Shown here in pieces: positions 8,068 through 17,344 of a stretch of DNA of 41,003 nucleotides. The position numbers and the translations under genes were made by a program. How positions within the stretch are numbered: the stretch's first letter is position 1; each line of letters opens with the position of its first letter. This DNA comes from an uncultured Acidobacteriota bacterium (GTDB taxonomy: Bacteria > Acidobacteriota > Vicinamibacteria > Marinacidobacterales > SMYC01), in NCBI GenBank assembly GCA_947259165.1, contig CAMYKY010000036.1:1-41003 (forward strand), written 5' to 3'. The notes under the pieces are model-generated. The model made no database searches. It saw nothing but the letters and a program-made list of their open reading frames with translations, and was not told the origin of the DNA.

Positions 8068-9432
8068 ATGACCGGCGACTACAGGAACCGTCGAGCCCTC
8101 GTCGTTGGGCTCGGGCGCAGCGGTCTCGCGGCTTGCGCCCTGTTGCGATCGAAGGGCGCCGAAGTCGTGGCGAACGACCGGAGAACACGCGCGGAGATCG
8201 AGCCCGAGGCGTTGAGGGACATCGACGCGAAGCTCGTGCTCGGCTCGCACCCGACGGAGCTCGTGGAGGACGTCGATTGGATTGTGCTGAGTCCGGGCGT
8301 GCCGTTGTCGCTGCCACTTCTCGTCGAGGCCCGCCGGCGCGACATTGCGATATGGAGCGAGCTCGAGCTGGGTTTTCGACATCTCCAGGGCACGGTGGTT
8401 GCGGTGACGGGCACCAAGGGCAAGTCCACCACGACGACGCTCATCGGAGACATGCTCAGAGCGGGGGGTCGCGAAGCGCGGCTCGCGGGGAACATCGGGG
8501 CTCCGCTCACGGCGGAGCTCGAGGGGGCGTCGGCAGAGACTGTTTTCGTCCTCGAGGTCTCGAGCTTCCAGCTCGCATGCGTCGACACGTTTCGGCCGCA
8601 CGTCGCGGTGCTTCTCGACGTGACGCCGGATCATCTCGACTGGCATCCCTCGTTCGAGGACTACGTGCATTCCAAGGCTCGAATTTTCGAGAACCAACGC
8701 CGGGGCGACTGGGCTGTCGTCTACGGCGGGAATCCATTGACGGTGGGTATGGCTTCTAAAAGCAAATCGCGAAAGTTGTATTTTGACCTCGATTGTCTAG
8801 GGGAGAAGTACCCGCACGTCCACAAAGAGGGCCCGTGGATCGTTCGACACGAAAACGGCGAGACGACTCCACTCGCCTCACTCGACGAGTTCTCGGCGCC
8901 GGGAAAGCACAACCGCATGAACGCTATGGCAGCCTCGGCGGCGGCGGCGCTTCTCGGGTTGTCTGGAGAGGCTCTCGAAGAGGCGTTCGAGCAATTTGAG
9001 GGGTTGCCTCATGCGCTCGAACGTGTGGCGGAAATTGGTGGCGTTCGCTTTTATAACGATTCCAAAGCGACCAATATCCAGGCGGTGCGCGCGGCACTCG
9101 AGAGTTTCGAGGGTCCTATCGTGTTGATTCTTGGCGGTCGGTTCAAAGGCGGGGATTTTCGCGACCTTCGGGACATGGTGGCGACGCGCGTCAAGCACGT
9201 GCTCGCCATCGGCGAGAGCCGAGACAAGGTGAACGCCGGACTCGAAGACGTTACCACTGTCGAGATTTGTGACAGCCTCGAAGGCGCGGTCGAAAAGGCG
9301 CATGCGCACGCCGTTGCCGGCGATGTGGTGCTGCTGTCACCAGCAGGGTCGAGTTTCGACATGTTCAAGGACTACCAGGAGCGGGGTGAACGATTCCGTC
9401 AGATTGTTCACCGACTGGAGACGGAATCGTGA
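8068..9432 (+). CDS. murD: UDP-MurNAc-L-Ala:D-Glu ligase MurD
   Basis: MurD is a cytoplasmic ATP-dependent ligase that adds D-glutamate to UDP-MurNAc-L-Ala. The N-terminal Rossmann-like domain has VVGLGRSGLAACALL, the ATP loop is VTGTKGKSTTTTLIGD, and the Mur ligase region has YNDSKATNIQA followed by ILGGRFKGGDF. It is 454 residues, standard length. It starts 20 nt after mraY and is followed by a 106-nt gap filled by a hairpin repeat before ftsW. Confidence 0.96.
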   Translation: MTGDYRNRRALVVGLGRSGLAACALLRSKGAEVVANDRRTRAEIEPEALRDIDAKLVLGSHPTELVEDVDWIVLSPGVPLSLPLLVEARRRDIAIWSELELGFRHLQGTVVAVTGTKGKSTTTTLIGDMLRAGGREARLAGNIGAPLTAELEGASAETVFVLEVSSFQLACVDTFRPHVAVLLDVTPDHLDWHPSFEDYVHSKARIFENQRRGDWAVVYGGNPLTVGMASKSKSRKLYFDLDCLGEKYPHVHKEGPWIVRHENGETTPLASLDEFSAPGKHNRMNAMAASAAAALLGLSGEALEEAFEQFEGLPHALERVAEIGGVRFYNDSKATNIQAVRAALESFEGPIVLILGGRFKGGDFRDLRDMVATRVKHVLAIGESRDKVNAGLEDVTTVEICDSLEGAVEKAHAHAVAGDVVLLSPAGSSFDMFKDYQERGERFRQIVHRLETES

Positions 9433-9466
9433 TGTACTGCTACATCTCCCACACGCGTAGCCTGGA

Positions 9467-9529
9467 CATCCCCCTCACCCGGCGAGCTTCGCTCGCCAAC
9501 CTCTCCCCCCTTTGGGGAAGAGGTTGGAG
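9467..9529 (+). repeat. Double-hairpin dispersed repeat upstream of ftsW
   Basis: Two perfect inverted repeats lie side by side. GGCGAGC-TTC-GCTCGCC spans 9481-9497. CCAACCTCT at 9496-9504 pairs with AGAGGTTGG at 9519-9527, with CCCC/GGGG extending the stem. This CCCTCACCC-hairpin-CTCTCCCC architecture resembles REP-like repeats common in GC-rich bacteria (from memory, not searched). The ftsW ribosome-binding site (GGAG, 9526-9529) overlaps the base of the second stem. Confidence 0.75.
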
Positions 9530-9538
9530 TCCGCTGAC

Positions 9539-10630
9539 ATGGCGGTGAAGCTTTCGCCGGACCGGACGCTGTTTATTACCACGGTTGGCCTCGTGTCTTT
9601 TGGGCTGGTCATGTTGTACAGCGCCTCGGCCATCGTGGCTCACGAGGCGCATCGGAGCTCGCACTTTTTTCTCGTCAAGCAGGCGATGTGGGCCGCGGTC
9701 GGTCTGCTTATCATGCTCGCGTTGACGCGGTTCGACTATCGAAAGTTGGCACGCCCTGTCGTCATCTACGGACTTCTCGGGATCACCGTGGCGCTGCTCG
9801 TCGGCGTGCTTTTCACGGAGCCGCTCAAAAACGCCCATCGGTGGATCCGTTTTGGACTGTTGTCGTTTCAGCCCTCGGAGTTCGCGAAGCTGACACTGGT
9901 GGTGGGCCTGGCGTACCAACTCGACAAACGACGCGAACGCTTGAATGACTTCGTCTCAGGCTGGCTGCCGTCTCTTGTCGTGACCGGGCTCCTCGCGTTC
10001 CTCGTCTTGATCGAGCCGGACTACTCCACGGCGATTTGTCTCGTGTTCATCGGCTCGTGCCTGTTCTTCGTCTCCGGGGTTCCTATTCGGCAACTTTTTG
10101 GGCTCGCGGTGGCTTCGGCGCCGATTCTGATTTGGCTCGTTCTCAGCGAAGACTATCGGCGCGAACGTCTCTTCATCTTCTTGGATCCGTTCAGCGACCC
10201 GTTGGGCAAGGGCTTTCAGATCATCCAGTCGTTTATTGCTTTTGGATCGGGTGGGATGTTCGGCAACGGCTTCATGAGAAGCCAGCAAAAACTCTTCTAC
10301 CTCCCGGAGCCTCACTCGGACTTCGTGTTCTCGGTGATCGGTGAGGAGCTTGGCCTCATCGGTGCGTTGGCAGTCGTTGCCGCGTTTTGCGTTTTGCTGT
10401 GGCGTGGGCTCGTGATTGCCGGACGCGCTTCCGATCGATTTGGCTCTCTGATCGCGGTCGGGTTGACGATGCTCCTCGTCGGCCAGGCTTTGATCAACAT
10501 GGGCGTCACCCTCGGCATTCTGCCAACGACGGGCTTGCCGCTGCCTTTTGTCTCCTCCGGCGGCAGCTCGCTCGTGACCAGCATGGCCGCAGTCGGTCTA
10601 CTTTTGTCGGTGTCCCAGCATGCGAGATAA
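9539..10630 (+). CDS. ftsW: Lipid II polymerase / division protein FtsW (SEDS family)
   Basis: FtsW polymerises lipid II into glycan strands at the septum with FtsI. It is a multipass membrane protein of the SEDS family. It starts MAVKLSPDRTLF. Visible SEDS features are HRWIRFGLLSFQPSEFAKL, EPDYSTAI, the PEPHSDFVFSVIGEELG loop and the C-terminal PTTGLPLPFVSSGGSS. The ATG at 9539 with GGAG 9 nt upstream gives 363 residues. A longer TTG start at 9512 lies inside the upstream repeat and is unlikely. It overlaps murG by 11 nt. RodA is the alternative name, but the dcw context favours FtsW. Confidence 0.95.
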   Translation: MAVKLSPDRTLFITTVGLVSFGLVMLYSASAIVAHEAHRSSHFFLVKQAMWAAVGLLIMLALTRFDYRKLARPVVIYGLLGITVALLVGVLFTEPLKNAHRWIRFGLLSFQPSEFAKLTLVVGLAYQLDKRRERLNDFVSGWLPSLVVTGLLAFLVLIEPDYSTAICLVFIGSCLFFVSGVPIRQLFGLAVASAPILIWLVLSEDYRRERLFIFLDPFSDPLGKGFQIIQSFIAFGSGGMFGNGFMRSQQKLFYLPEPHSDFVFSVIGEELGLIGALAVVAAFCVLLWRGLVIAGRASDRFGSLIAVGLTMLLVGQALINMGVTLGILPTTGLPLPFVSSGGSSLVTSMAAVGLLLSVSQHAR

Positions 10631-11611
10631 CCATTTGTTGGTTGCCGCGGGAGGGACCGGGGGACATATCTATCCCGCGATTGCGGTGGCGGAACGGTTT
10701 CGCCAGCTCGTGGAAGACTCGAGAGTGACCTTCGTCGGAACCGAGCGAGGCCTCGAGTCACGAATCGTGCCCAAGGCTGGGTTTCCTCTGGAGTTTGTGC
10801 GTGCAGCGCCGCTTCGTGGCGGCTCCCTCCGCGCAAAGCTCAAAGGGGTCCTTGGCCTGTTCTCGGGACTGATTGACTCGTGGAAGCTCCTGAAAAATCT
10901 CAAGCCGAGCGTCGTCATGGGTGTCGGTGCTTATGTTTCGGGGACGGTATTGCTTGCGGCGGCCCTCCGGGGCACCCCGACTCTCATTCTCGAGCCGAAC
11001 GCGGAGCCGGGACTTGCGAACAAGTGGCTTGCGCCCTTTATCGATGAGGCCGCGTGCGCATGGGAAGAAACGACACGCTATTTCGGAAAAAAAGCGATCG
11101 TGACCGGCAACCCGGTTCGCCAATCGATCTTCGATGTGCCCCCGCTCGCTGGACAAAACCAGCAGGTTCAACAGGAAGACGTGATGCGCGTGCTCGTGTT
11201 CGGCGGAAGGCTGCGTATGCGGGGAGCTCGATTCGAGCCAACGTTCTTCCCTACATCGACAACATGGCCGACGCTTACGCTTGGAGCAGTCTCGTCGTCG
11301 CGCGCGCGGGCGCAACCACGTGCGCTGAGCTCGCCGCGTGTGGCCGCCCGTCACTGCTGGTGCCGCTTCCGCTCGCGGGAGGGCACCAGGAAGCGAACGC
11401 CGAAATGTTGGCTCGTGCGGGCGCAGCGCGATGGATCCGGGAACGTGACCTGACGCCGGAAGAACTGGCTTCGCAGTGGGTGCGTTTGCTCGACGCTCCT
11501 CAGGATCGAGCGGTGATGGCGGCCAAAGCGCGCGCGTTGGCGCGACCGGAAGCCACGGGCACCGTCGCACAGCGCCTTATTGGACTCGTCCAGCGAGGAG
11601 CGGCGGCGTGA
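10620..11611 (+). pseudogene. murG: MurG glycosyltransferase, internally deleted and frameshifted as sequenced
   Basis: MurG transfers GlcNAc to lipid I, making lipid II at the inner membrane face. The N-terminal half reads normally from ATG 10620: AAGGTGGHIYPAIAVAE, GVGAYVSGTVLLAA, LEPNAEPGLANKWL, TGNPVRQ. At VLVFGG (to 11207) the frame breaks. Family sequence resumes one frame over as KAAYAGSSIRANVLPYIDNM and runs to the stop at 11611 (ARAGATTCAELAACGRPSLL). Compared with E. coli MurG, about 35-45 residues after the GG are missing, including the SQGAR and HQTG region at the start of the UDP-GlcNAc-binding domain. Because murG is essential, an assembly error or an intact copy elsewhere is likely. 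The 3' part overlaps murC as GTGA. Confidence 0.88.
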
Positions 11612-12996
11612 GCGCTCCGTTGTTCTCGAAGAAAACTCGGGTGCACTTCGTCGGCGTCGGAGGGGTCGGGATGAGCGGGATCGCCGAAGTGCTCTTGAAT
11701 CTCGGCTATCCAGTGAGTGGGAGTGACCTGAGAACGACGCCGACGACCGAAGCGCTGCGCGAGCTCGGAGCTGGGATTTTCGTCGGCCACAAGATCGAGC
11801 ACGTACGAGAAGCCGACGTCGTGGTCGTCTCTTCCGCTGTACGCGATGACAATCCTGAAGTCGCTGAAGCGACCCGGCTTCAAGTGCCCATTATTCCTCG
11901 TGCCGAGATGCTCGCGGAGCTCATGCGGCTGAAATACGGTATTGCGGTCGCCGGCTCGCACGGCAAAACGACGACGACGTCGATGATCGCGGTGCTCCTG
12001 GATCGCGCGGGTCTCGACCCGACGATGGTCATTGGCGGTCGCATCGCGGCGCTTGGAGGCACCGCCAAACTCGGCAGCTCGGACCTCATGGTCGTGGAAG
12101 CCGACGAATCCGATCGAAGTTTTCTCCAGCTATCGCCCGTGCTTGCCGTCGTTACCGGTATCGACCAAGAGCACATGGAGGCGTATCGCGACATGGACGA
12201 CCTCGAGAATGCCTTCGTCGATTTCGTCAACAAAGTTCCCTTCTATGGCACCTCGGTTCTCTGTCTGGATGAGGAGCGGGTGCAAGACATCCTTCCGCGC
12301 GTGAGGCGACGCTACGTAACCTACGGCTTCTCGCCTCAGGCAGACATCTCCGCCGAAGGCGTCCGTCTCGAAGGCGCAGGCTCGAGGTTTCAATTGAAGC
12401 TCGCCGGGGAGTCGGCGGGTGAGGTGAAGCTTCGGACTCCGGGGCGCGTTAGTGTCCTGAATAGTCTCGCTGCGATCGGTATTGGTCGCGAGCTAGGACT
12501 CTCTCTCGACGAGATCCGTTCCGGAATCGAGTCCTTCTCAGGCGTTGACCGACGCTTTCAAGTAAAAGCCGATGCGGGCGGCGTTCTCGTCGTAGACGAC
12601 TACGGCCATCACCCAACCGAGATCCGAGCGACGCTCGCGACGGCAAAAGACGCATTCGGACGACGTACAATCGTGGTCTTTCAACCGCACCGATACTCGC
12701 GCGTATCGGCTCTGTTCGAGGAGTTCTGCCGGGCGTTTCATCAGGCGGACGTGCTGGTCGTCACCGAGATTTATCCCGCCGGCGAGGATCCCGTACCGGG
12801 CATCAGTGGAGAGAAACTGGCGGAAGGGATCCAAGGGCACGGTCATCGCCACGTTCGGTTCGTGGCCGAGCTCGACGACGTGCCTGCCGCGCTCGAGGAC
12901 GAGCTGGAAGAGGGCGACCTCGTCATCACTTTGGGCGCAGGAAGCGTGACCGCTCTTTCGGACAAGCTCGCGGAGGTCGTTCGTGCCCGTGTCTAA
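11608..12996 (+). CDS. murC: UDP-MurNAc:L-alanine ligase MurC
   Basis: MurC adds L-alanine to UDP-MurNAc, the first stem-peptide step, in the cytoplasm. The N-terminus has HFVGVGGVGMSGIAEVLL, the ATP loop is AGSHGKTTTTSMIAVLL, and the C-terminal domain has DDYGHHPTEIRATL and FQPHRYSR. The start is GTG 11608, with GAGGAG 7 nt upstream and overlap with the murG stop. It is 462 residues, normal for the family. The longer in-frame extension upstream is a shadow of murG. Its 3' end overlaps murB by 14 nt. Confidence 0.96.
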   Translation: MSAPLFSKKTRVHFVGVGGVGMSGIAEVLLNLGYPVSGSDLRTTPTTEALRELGAGIFVGHKIEHVREADVVVVSSAVRDDNPEVAEATRLQVPIIPRAEMLAELMRLKYGIAVAGSHGKTTTTSMIAVLLDRAGLDPTMVIGGRIAALGGTAKLGSSDLMVVEADESDRSFLQLSPVLAVVTGIDQEHMEAYRDMDDLENAFVDFVNKVPFYGTSVLCLDEERVQDILPRVRRRYVTYGFSPQADISAEGVRLEGAGSRFQLKLAGESAGEVKLRTPGRVSVLNSLAAIGIGRELGLSLDEIRSGIESFSGVDRRFQVKADAGGVLVVDDYGHHPTEIRATLATAKDAFGRRTIVVFQPHRYSRVSALFEEFCRAFHQADVLVVTEIYPAGEDPVPGISGEKLAEGIQGHGHRHVRFVAELDDVPAALEDELEEGDLVITLGAGSVTALSDKLAEVVRARV

Positions 12997-13918
12997 CGTG
13001 CCGAAAGGATCCAACGGGCGCAACTCCGAGGCGTTCGCGCGAGAGCTCGAACGGGCCGGAGTTGCATTCGGCCGTGAGGTGGCTTTGTCGCGCTACACGA
13101 CCCTGGGTCTCGGTGGCCCCGCTGAGTTTCTCGCCAGGCCCCGGGCCGCGGACGAGATCCACACGCTGTTGAAGCTCGCTGAGGCGCATGAGCTGCCGGT
13201 CAAAGTGCTCGGAGCCGGGAGCAATCTCATCGTGAGTGATGCCGGTGTCCGTGGCGTGGTGTTGCATACTGCGGCGCTCGATTTCGTGCGCTTCGACGAC
13301 GGTGGGATCGTGCATGCCGGAGCGGGGTGCCATTTCCCCGGGCTCGTTCGCCAGTGTGCCACGAGGGGGCTACGCGGGATCGAGGCTGGCGTGGGTATTC
13401 CTGGCTCTCTCGGCGGAGTGTTGACGATGAACGCGGGCGCCTATCAGTTCTCTATCGGCCCGCTCGTCGACGAAGTCATCGTCGTATCGGCCAGTCGCGG
13501 GCAAGGCGTGATGCCGCGCGACGCCATCGATTTTCGCTATCGCGCTTCGTCGTTCGGCGGCGGACTCATCGTTGCAGGAGCTCGGCTTGCTCTCACGCTT
13601 GATGAGCCCGCTGCCATCCGCGCGGACATGGACGAGCGCATGCGTTTTCGGAAACAGACACAACCGGTTGGAGTGAAAAGCGCGGGATGCATCTTCAAGA
13701 ACCCTGAGGGGGCGTCGGCGGGGCAACTGCTCGAAGAGCTGGGGCTCAAGGGATTCAGCGTCGGTGGGGCGCGCGTTTCGGATGTGCACGCGAATTTCAT
13801 CGTGCACAGCGGTGACGCAGACACCGCGGACGTGCTCGGACTCATCGATGCGGTTCGGGAGCGGGTACTTCGAACGACCGAGATCGAGCTCGAGCAAGAG
13901 GTGATGACGTGGAGTTGA
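12983..13918 (+). CDS. murB: UDP-N-acetylenolpyruvoylglucosamine reductase MurB
   Basis: MurB is an FAD-dependent, NADPH-using reductase that forms UDP-MurNAc. FAD-domain motifs are YTTLGLGGPAEFLARP, VLGAGSNLIVSD and GIPGSLGGVLTMNAGAY. DFRYRASSF is the conserved Arg/Ser region, and KSAGCIFKNPEG carries the catalytic Ser/Cys region. It is 311 residues, the shorter type typical of Gram-positive-like MurB. The GTG start has GGAGG 6 nt upstream and lies inside murC. The 3' end overlaps ftsQ by 10 nt. Confidence 0.96.
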   Translation: MPVSNVPKGSNGRNSEAFARELERAGVAFGREVALSRYTTLGLGGPAEFLARPRAADEIHTLLKLAEAHELPVKVLGAGSNLIVSDAGVRGVVLHTAALDFVRFDDGGIVHAGAGCHFPGLVRQCATRGLRGIEAGVGIPGSLGGVLTMNAGAYQFSIGPLVDEVIVVSASRGQGVMPRDAIDFRYRASSFGGGLIVAGARLALTLDEPAAIRADMDERMRFRKQTQPVGVKSAGCIFKNPEGASAGQLLEELGLKGFSVGGARVSDVHANFIVHSGDADTADVLGLIDAVRERVLRTTEIELEQEVMTWS

Positions 13919-14838
13919 CGCCGAACGAGCCCAACAAGGCTGGCAGCAAACCGGGCAATCGCGTCCCGCCGCCGCAGGAGCGGTTTCTGCGGGGTCGACA
14001 AAAACGCACGCGCCCGAAGCGACGGATCGGAAAGCTGCTGTTGAAGGGACTGACGCTGTTACTCGGGCTAGTCTCGCTCGCCGCAGCATTGGCCTGGATG
14101 GTGACCGCTTTCGGGCATGCACCGGAGCTCACCGTGGACCGCGTGCTCGTAGAAGGCAATGTACGGCTGTCGGACGGAGAGATTCTTGAGCTTCTCGAAT
14201 TTTCGGAGCGCGCCAATATCTTGATGCTCGATCTCGAAGAGGTCAAGGCGAGGCTTCTGCTATCCGCGTGGGTCAGTGCCGTCGAAGTCGAACGCGTCCT
14301 GCCGTCGACGCTCAAGCTCGAGATCCGTGAGAGGCAACCGGTGGCGATTGCCGTTCTCGACGAGCTCTATCTGCTCGCGTCCGATGGGACGATGCTCGAT
14401 CAACTCTCGCCTCGCTACGACATCGAAAAGCTCGTGCTTGCCCGCGGGCTCAGAGACGGCGAGGGATTGGCTCCCGAGCGGACTGCGCTTGCTGGGCGCT
14501 TGGCGGCCGCGCTCAATCGCGACGAGCGGTTGATGACGCTCGTTTCCGAGATCGATGTCAGCGAAGGCAACGACTCAGTTTCGCTTCACTTGAGAGCACC
14601 GGCGCTGACGGTGCTCGTTCACGGGGACACCATGATCGAGCGTTTGATCGAGGTGGTTCCGTTGCTCGATGGCATCGAGAAAGACTACGCCGAGCTCGAA
14701 GTTGTCGATTTGCGATTCAAAGGAAGGGCCTATCTGCGGTTGAGGGACCAGCTAAACACGCCTGCGTCATCGAATCGATCCGGGGGAGCCACGACGTTCG
14801 CCCAAGCCGCATTGGCCACGGGAGGTGCGCCATTCTGA
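13909..14838 (+). CDS. ftsQ: Cell division protein FtsQ
   Basis: FtsQ is a bitopic divisome scaffold that recruits FtsB and FtsL. The cytoplasmic N-terminus is basic and proline-rich (about 43 residues). It is followed by one TM helix (LLKGLTLLLGLVSLAAALAW), a POTRA domain (LTVDRVLVEGNVRLSDGEIL to LPSTLKLEIRERQPVAI) and the FtsQ C-terminal beta domain (ELEVVDLRFKGRAYLRL). It is 309 residues from GTG 13909. The gene contains a good GGGAGG site near its 3' end that serves ftsA. Confidence 0.92.
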   Translation: MELTPNEPNKAGSKPGNRVPPPQERFLRGRQKRTRPKRRIGKLLLKGLTLLLGLVSLAAALAWMVTAFGHAPELTVDRVLVEGNVRLSDGEILELLEFSERANILMLDLEEVKARLLLSAWVSAVEVERVLPSTLKLEIRERQPVAIAVLDELYLLASDGTMLDQLSPRYDIEKLVLARGLRDGEGLAPERTALAGRLAAALNRDERLMTLVSEIDVSEGNDSVSLHLRAPALTVLVHGDTMIERLIEVVPLLDGIEKDYAELEVVDLRFKGRAYLRLRDQLNTPASSNRSGGATTFAQAALATGGAPF

Positions 14839-16079
14839 GCAAAAAAGACAAATACATTGTTGGCCTCGATATCGGGACGACGAAAGTCACCGCGATCGTC
14901 GCTGAAGTTACCGAGGCAGGTCGCATCGACATCATCGGGATTGGTTCCGCGGAATCCAAAGGGCTCCGTAAGGGGATGGTTATCAACCTCGAGCAGACGG
15001 TCGATTCCATCAAACGGGTGGTCGAGGAAGCGGAGCTCATGGCCGGCGTGGAGATCGAGCACGCGCACGTGGGCCTCGCCGGAAGCCACATCAAAGGCTT
15101 CAACTCGCGCGCCGTCGTCGCCATCACGAACAAGAATCGTGAGATCTCCCGCGAGGATGTCTTTCGTGCGATCGACGCCGCCAAGGCTATCTCGCTCCCG
15201 AACGATCGTGAGATCGTTCACGTGTTACCGCAGGAGTTCGTCGTGGATGGGCACGACGGCATCCATGACCCGACGGGAATGACGGGATCGCGGCTCGAAG
15301 CGAATGTCCACATCATCACGTCGGGGACGACCGCGACGCAAAACATCGTCACCTGCGTTAACCGCGCCGGCATGGAAGTGACCGAGACGGTGCTCGAGCA
15401 GCTCGCGGCCGCCGAAGCGGTACTGACGCCCGACGAAAAGGAGTTGGGGGTCGCGGTCGTGGATATCGGTGGTGGTACCACGGACCTCGCGATCTTCGAC
15501 AAAGGGACCATCTGGCACACTGCCGTCTTGCCGACGGGAGGCGACCATTTCACCAACGATGTTGCGGTGGGGTTGCGCACGCCGATTGTCGAAGCGGAGA
15601 AGATCAAGAAGAAGTACGGTTGCTGCCTGGCGACGATGGTGTCGGAAGAAGATACGATCGAGGTTCCAAGTGTGGGCGGGCGAAAGGCACGCATTCTTTC
15701 GCGCCAATTGCTTTCGGATATTCTTCAGCCCCGGGCGGAAGAGATCTGCCACCTCGTGTACGAGGAAGTCCAGCGTGCCGGTTACGAGCGCGTGCTGAAC
15801 TCCGGAATCGTTTTCACCGGTGGAAGCGCTGCGCTCGAAGGTCTTGCTGAAGTCGCGGATCGCATTTTCGATATGCCGATCCGTTGCGGAACGCCGAGCG
15901 GGGTTGGCGGACTCGTCGACGTTGTTGCCAACCCTTCGTATGCGACGGCGGTTGGGCTCGTGCTATATGCACATCGTATTCGATCCAACAAGCTCATCGC
16001 GAGTGGGGCCTCGGGATCTTGGTGGAGGTTCTGGGAGCGGTTTCGCCGATTGGTGAACGTTTCCGTTTTGGGAGGGTGA
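14835..16079 (+). CDS. ftsA: Cell division protein FtsA, probable non-AUG start
   Basis: FtsA is an actin-like ATPase that tethers FtsZ to the membrane. The first in-frame ATG (14976) would remove the phosphate-1 motif IVGLDIGTTKVTAIVAE, so translation must begin upstream. The frame upstream reads ATT (14832), CTG (14835), AGC, AAA, AAA. CTG gives M-SKKDKYIVGLDIGTTK, matching the usual family N-terminus; GGGAGG at 14820-14825 lies 9 nt from CTG and 6 nt from ATT. Other motifs are VVDIGGGTTDLAIF (phosphate 2) and FTGGSAALEGL (adenosine). The C-terminal KLIASGASGSWWRFWERFRRLV is the amphipathic membrane-binding helix. It is about 414 residues. Confidence 0.93.
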   Translation: MSKKDKYIVGLDIGTTKVTAIVAEVTEAGRIDIIGIGSAESKGLRKGMVINLEQTVDSIKRVVEEAELMAGVEIEHAHVGLAGSHIKGFNSRAVVAITNKNREISREDVFRAIDAAKAISLPNDREIVHVLPQEFVVDGHDGIHDPTGMTGSRLEANVHIITSGTTATQNIVTCVNRAGMEVTETVLEQLAAAEAVLTPDEKELGVAVVDIGGGTTDLAIFDKGTIWHTAVLPTGGDHFTNDVAVGLRTPIVEAEKIKKKYGCCLATMVSEEDTIEVPSVGGRKARILSRQLLSDILQPRAEEICHLVYEEVQRAGYERVLNSGIVFTGGSAALEGLAEVADRIFDMPIRCGTPSGVGGLVDVVANPSYATAVGLVLYAHRIRSNKLIASGASGSWWRFWERFRRLVNVSVLGG

Positions 16080-16109
16080 AAGAGTGAATAACCAAGGGAG
16101 GGTAAGCGG

Positions 16110-17309
16110 ATGATACGTTTCGAAGACGACAACGCTGCTCGCGATTCCGGGCGACTGTCTTTCGATGATGGTACCGACACTGGTGCTCGCATCAAAGTCA
16201 TCGGCGTGGGTGGTGGAGGCAGCAATGCCGTGAATCGCATGATCGCGTCACGGATTGCTGGCGTTGAATTTCTCGCCGCGAATACGGATCAGCAGTCGCT
16301 CAAAGCGAGTCTCGCTCCGGAAACAATTACGCTGGGGAGCAAGCTCACCAAGGGTCTAGGCTGCGGTGCGGACCCGGAGATCGGACGACAGGCGGCGCTC
16401 GAAGATACTGAGCGCATCCTCGAGGCGATCGAAGGCGCCGACATGGTGTTCATCACCGCCGGTCTTGGCGGGGGCACCGGCACCGGCGGAGCTCCCATTG
16501 TGGCATCACTTGCCAGCGAGCTCGGTGCATTGACGGTGGCTGTGGTGACCAAGCCGTTCACGTTCGAGGGACGCCGTCGCCAGGTCCAAGCTCAGGAAGG
16601 CGCGCGCGAGCTTCGGGATCAGGTCGATACGCTCATCTCGATCCCGAACGACCGACTCCTGCAAACGGTCGAGCGGACTACGGCTTTGTCCGATGCGTTT
16701 TCCACGGCGGACGACGTGCTCCGGCAAGCCGTACAAGGCATCTCGGATCTCATCACTGTGCCCGGACTCATCAACCTGGATTTCGCCGACGTGCGAACCA
16801 TCATGCGCGGGATGGGCGACGCGGTCATGGGTACCGGCATTGCCGAAGGCGATAACCGGGCCGCGGACGCCGCCAAGATGGCGATCTCCAGCCCGCTTCT
16901 CGAGGACGCATCGGTTGACGGAGCGAAAGGCGTCATCATCAATATTACTGGCGGCGAGGACATGGGACTCCTCGAAGTCAACGACGCCTCGTCGATCATC
17001 CACGACAGCGCTGACCCGGATGCCAACATTATTTTCGGCGCCGTCGTTGACCCGAAGATGATCGGCAAGGTGAAGGTCACCGTCATCGCCACCGGATTCA
17101 ACCGCGCGGAGAGTCCCGGACGCCGACAAACCATCACACCGGTGGACATCTCGAACTACAAACCACCGCGCGAGATGGCGGCGGGCTCCGAGGAGTTCTA
17201 CCGAAAAGGCGCAGACAACCTCGCCACCGATCTCGACTTCGGAACGGTCGAGACCGAAGATGGTGAGGATCTGGACGTACCGGCGTATTTGAGACGAGGG
17301 AAATCTTAG
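16110..17309 (+). CDS. ftsZ: Cell division GTPase FtsZ
   Basis: FtsZ is the tubulin-like GTPase that forms the cytokinetic ring. It has [16 protein letters not shown], the tubulin signature [15 protein letters not shown], and [11 protein letters not shown] with the T7-loop catalytic Asp. After a short linker, the C-terminal peptide [11 protein letters not shown] (residues 389-399) is the FtsA/ZipA-binding tail. It is 399 residues from ATG 16110, with GGGAGG about 9 nt upstream and a 30-nt gap from ftsA. It is the last gene of the dcw cluster. Confidence 0.98.
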   Translation: MIRFEDDNAARDSGRLSFDDGTDTGARIKVIGVGGGGSNAVNRMIASRIAGVEFLAANTDQQSLKASLAPETITLGSKLTKGLGCGADPEIGRQAALEDTERILEAIEGADMVFITAGLGGGTGTGGAPIVASLASELGALTVAVVTKPFTFEGRRRQVQAQEGARELRDQVDTLISIPNDRLLQTVERTTALSDAFSTADDVLRQAVQGISDLITVPGLINLDFADVRTIMRGMGDAVMGTGIAEGDNRAADAAKMAISSPLLEDASVDGAKGVIINITGGEDMGLLEVNDASSIIHDSADPDANIIFGAVVDPKMIGKVKVTVIATGFNRAESPGRRQTITPVDISNYKPPREMAAGSEEFYRKGADNLATDLDFGTVETEDGEDLDVPAYLRRGKS

Positions 17310-17344
17310 AGAGTCCTCGATAACCAACAGCTGCCATCGTACGT

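Noticed and set aside
9440..9919. Minus-strand open frame over the murD-ftsW repeat and ftsW
   Set aside because: Antisense to a SEDS membrane protein and to a hairpin repeat; no support.
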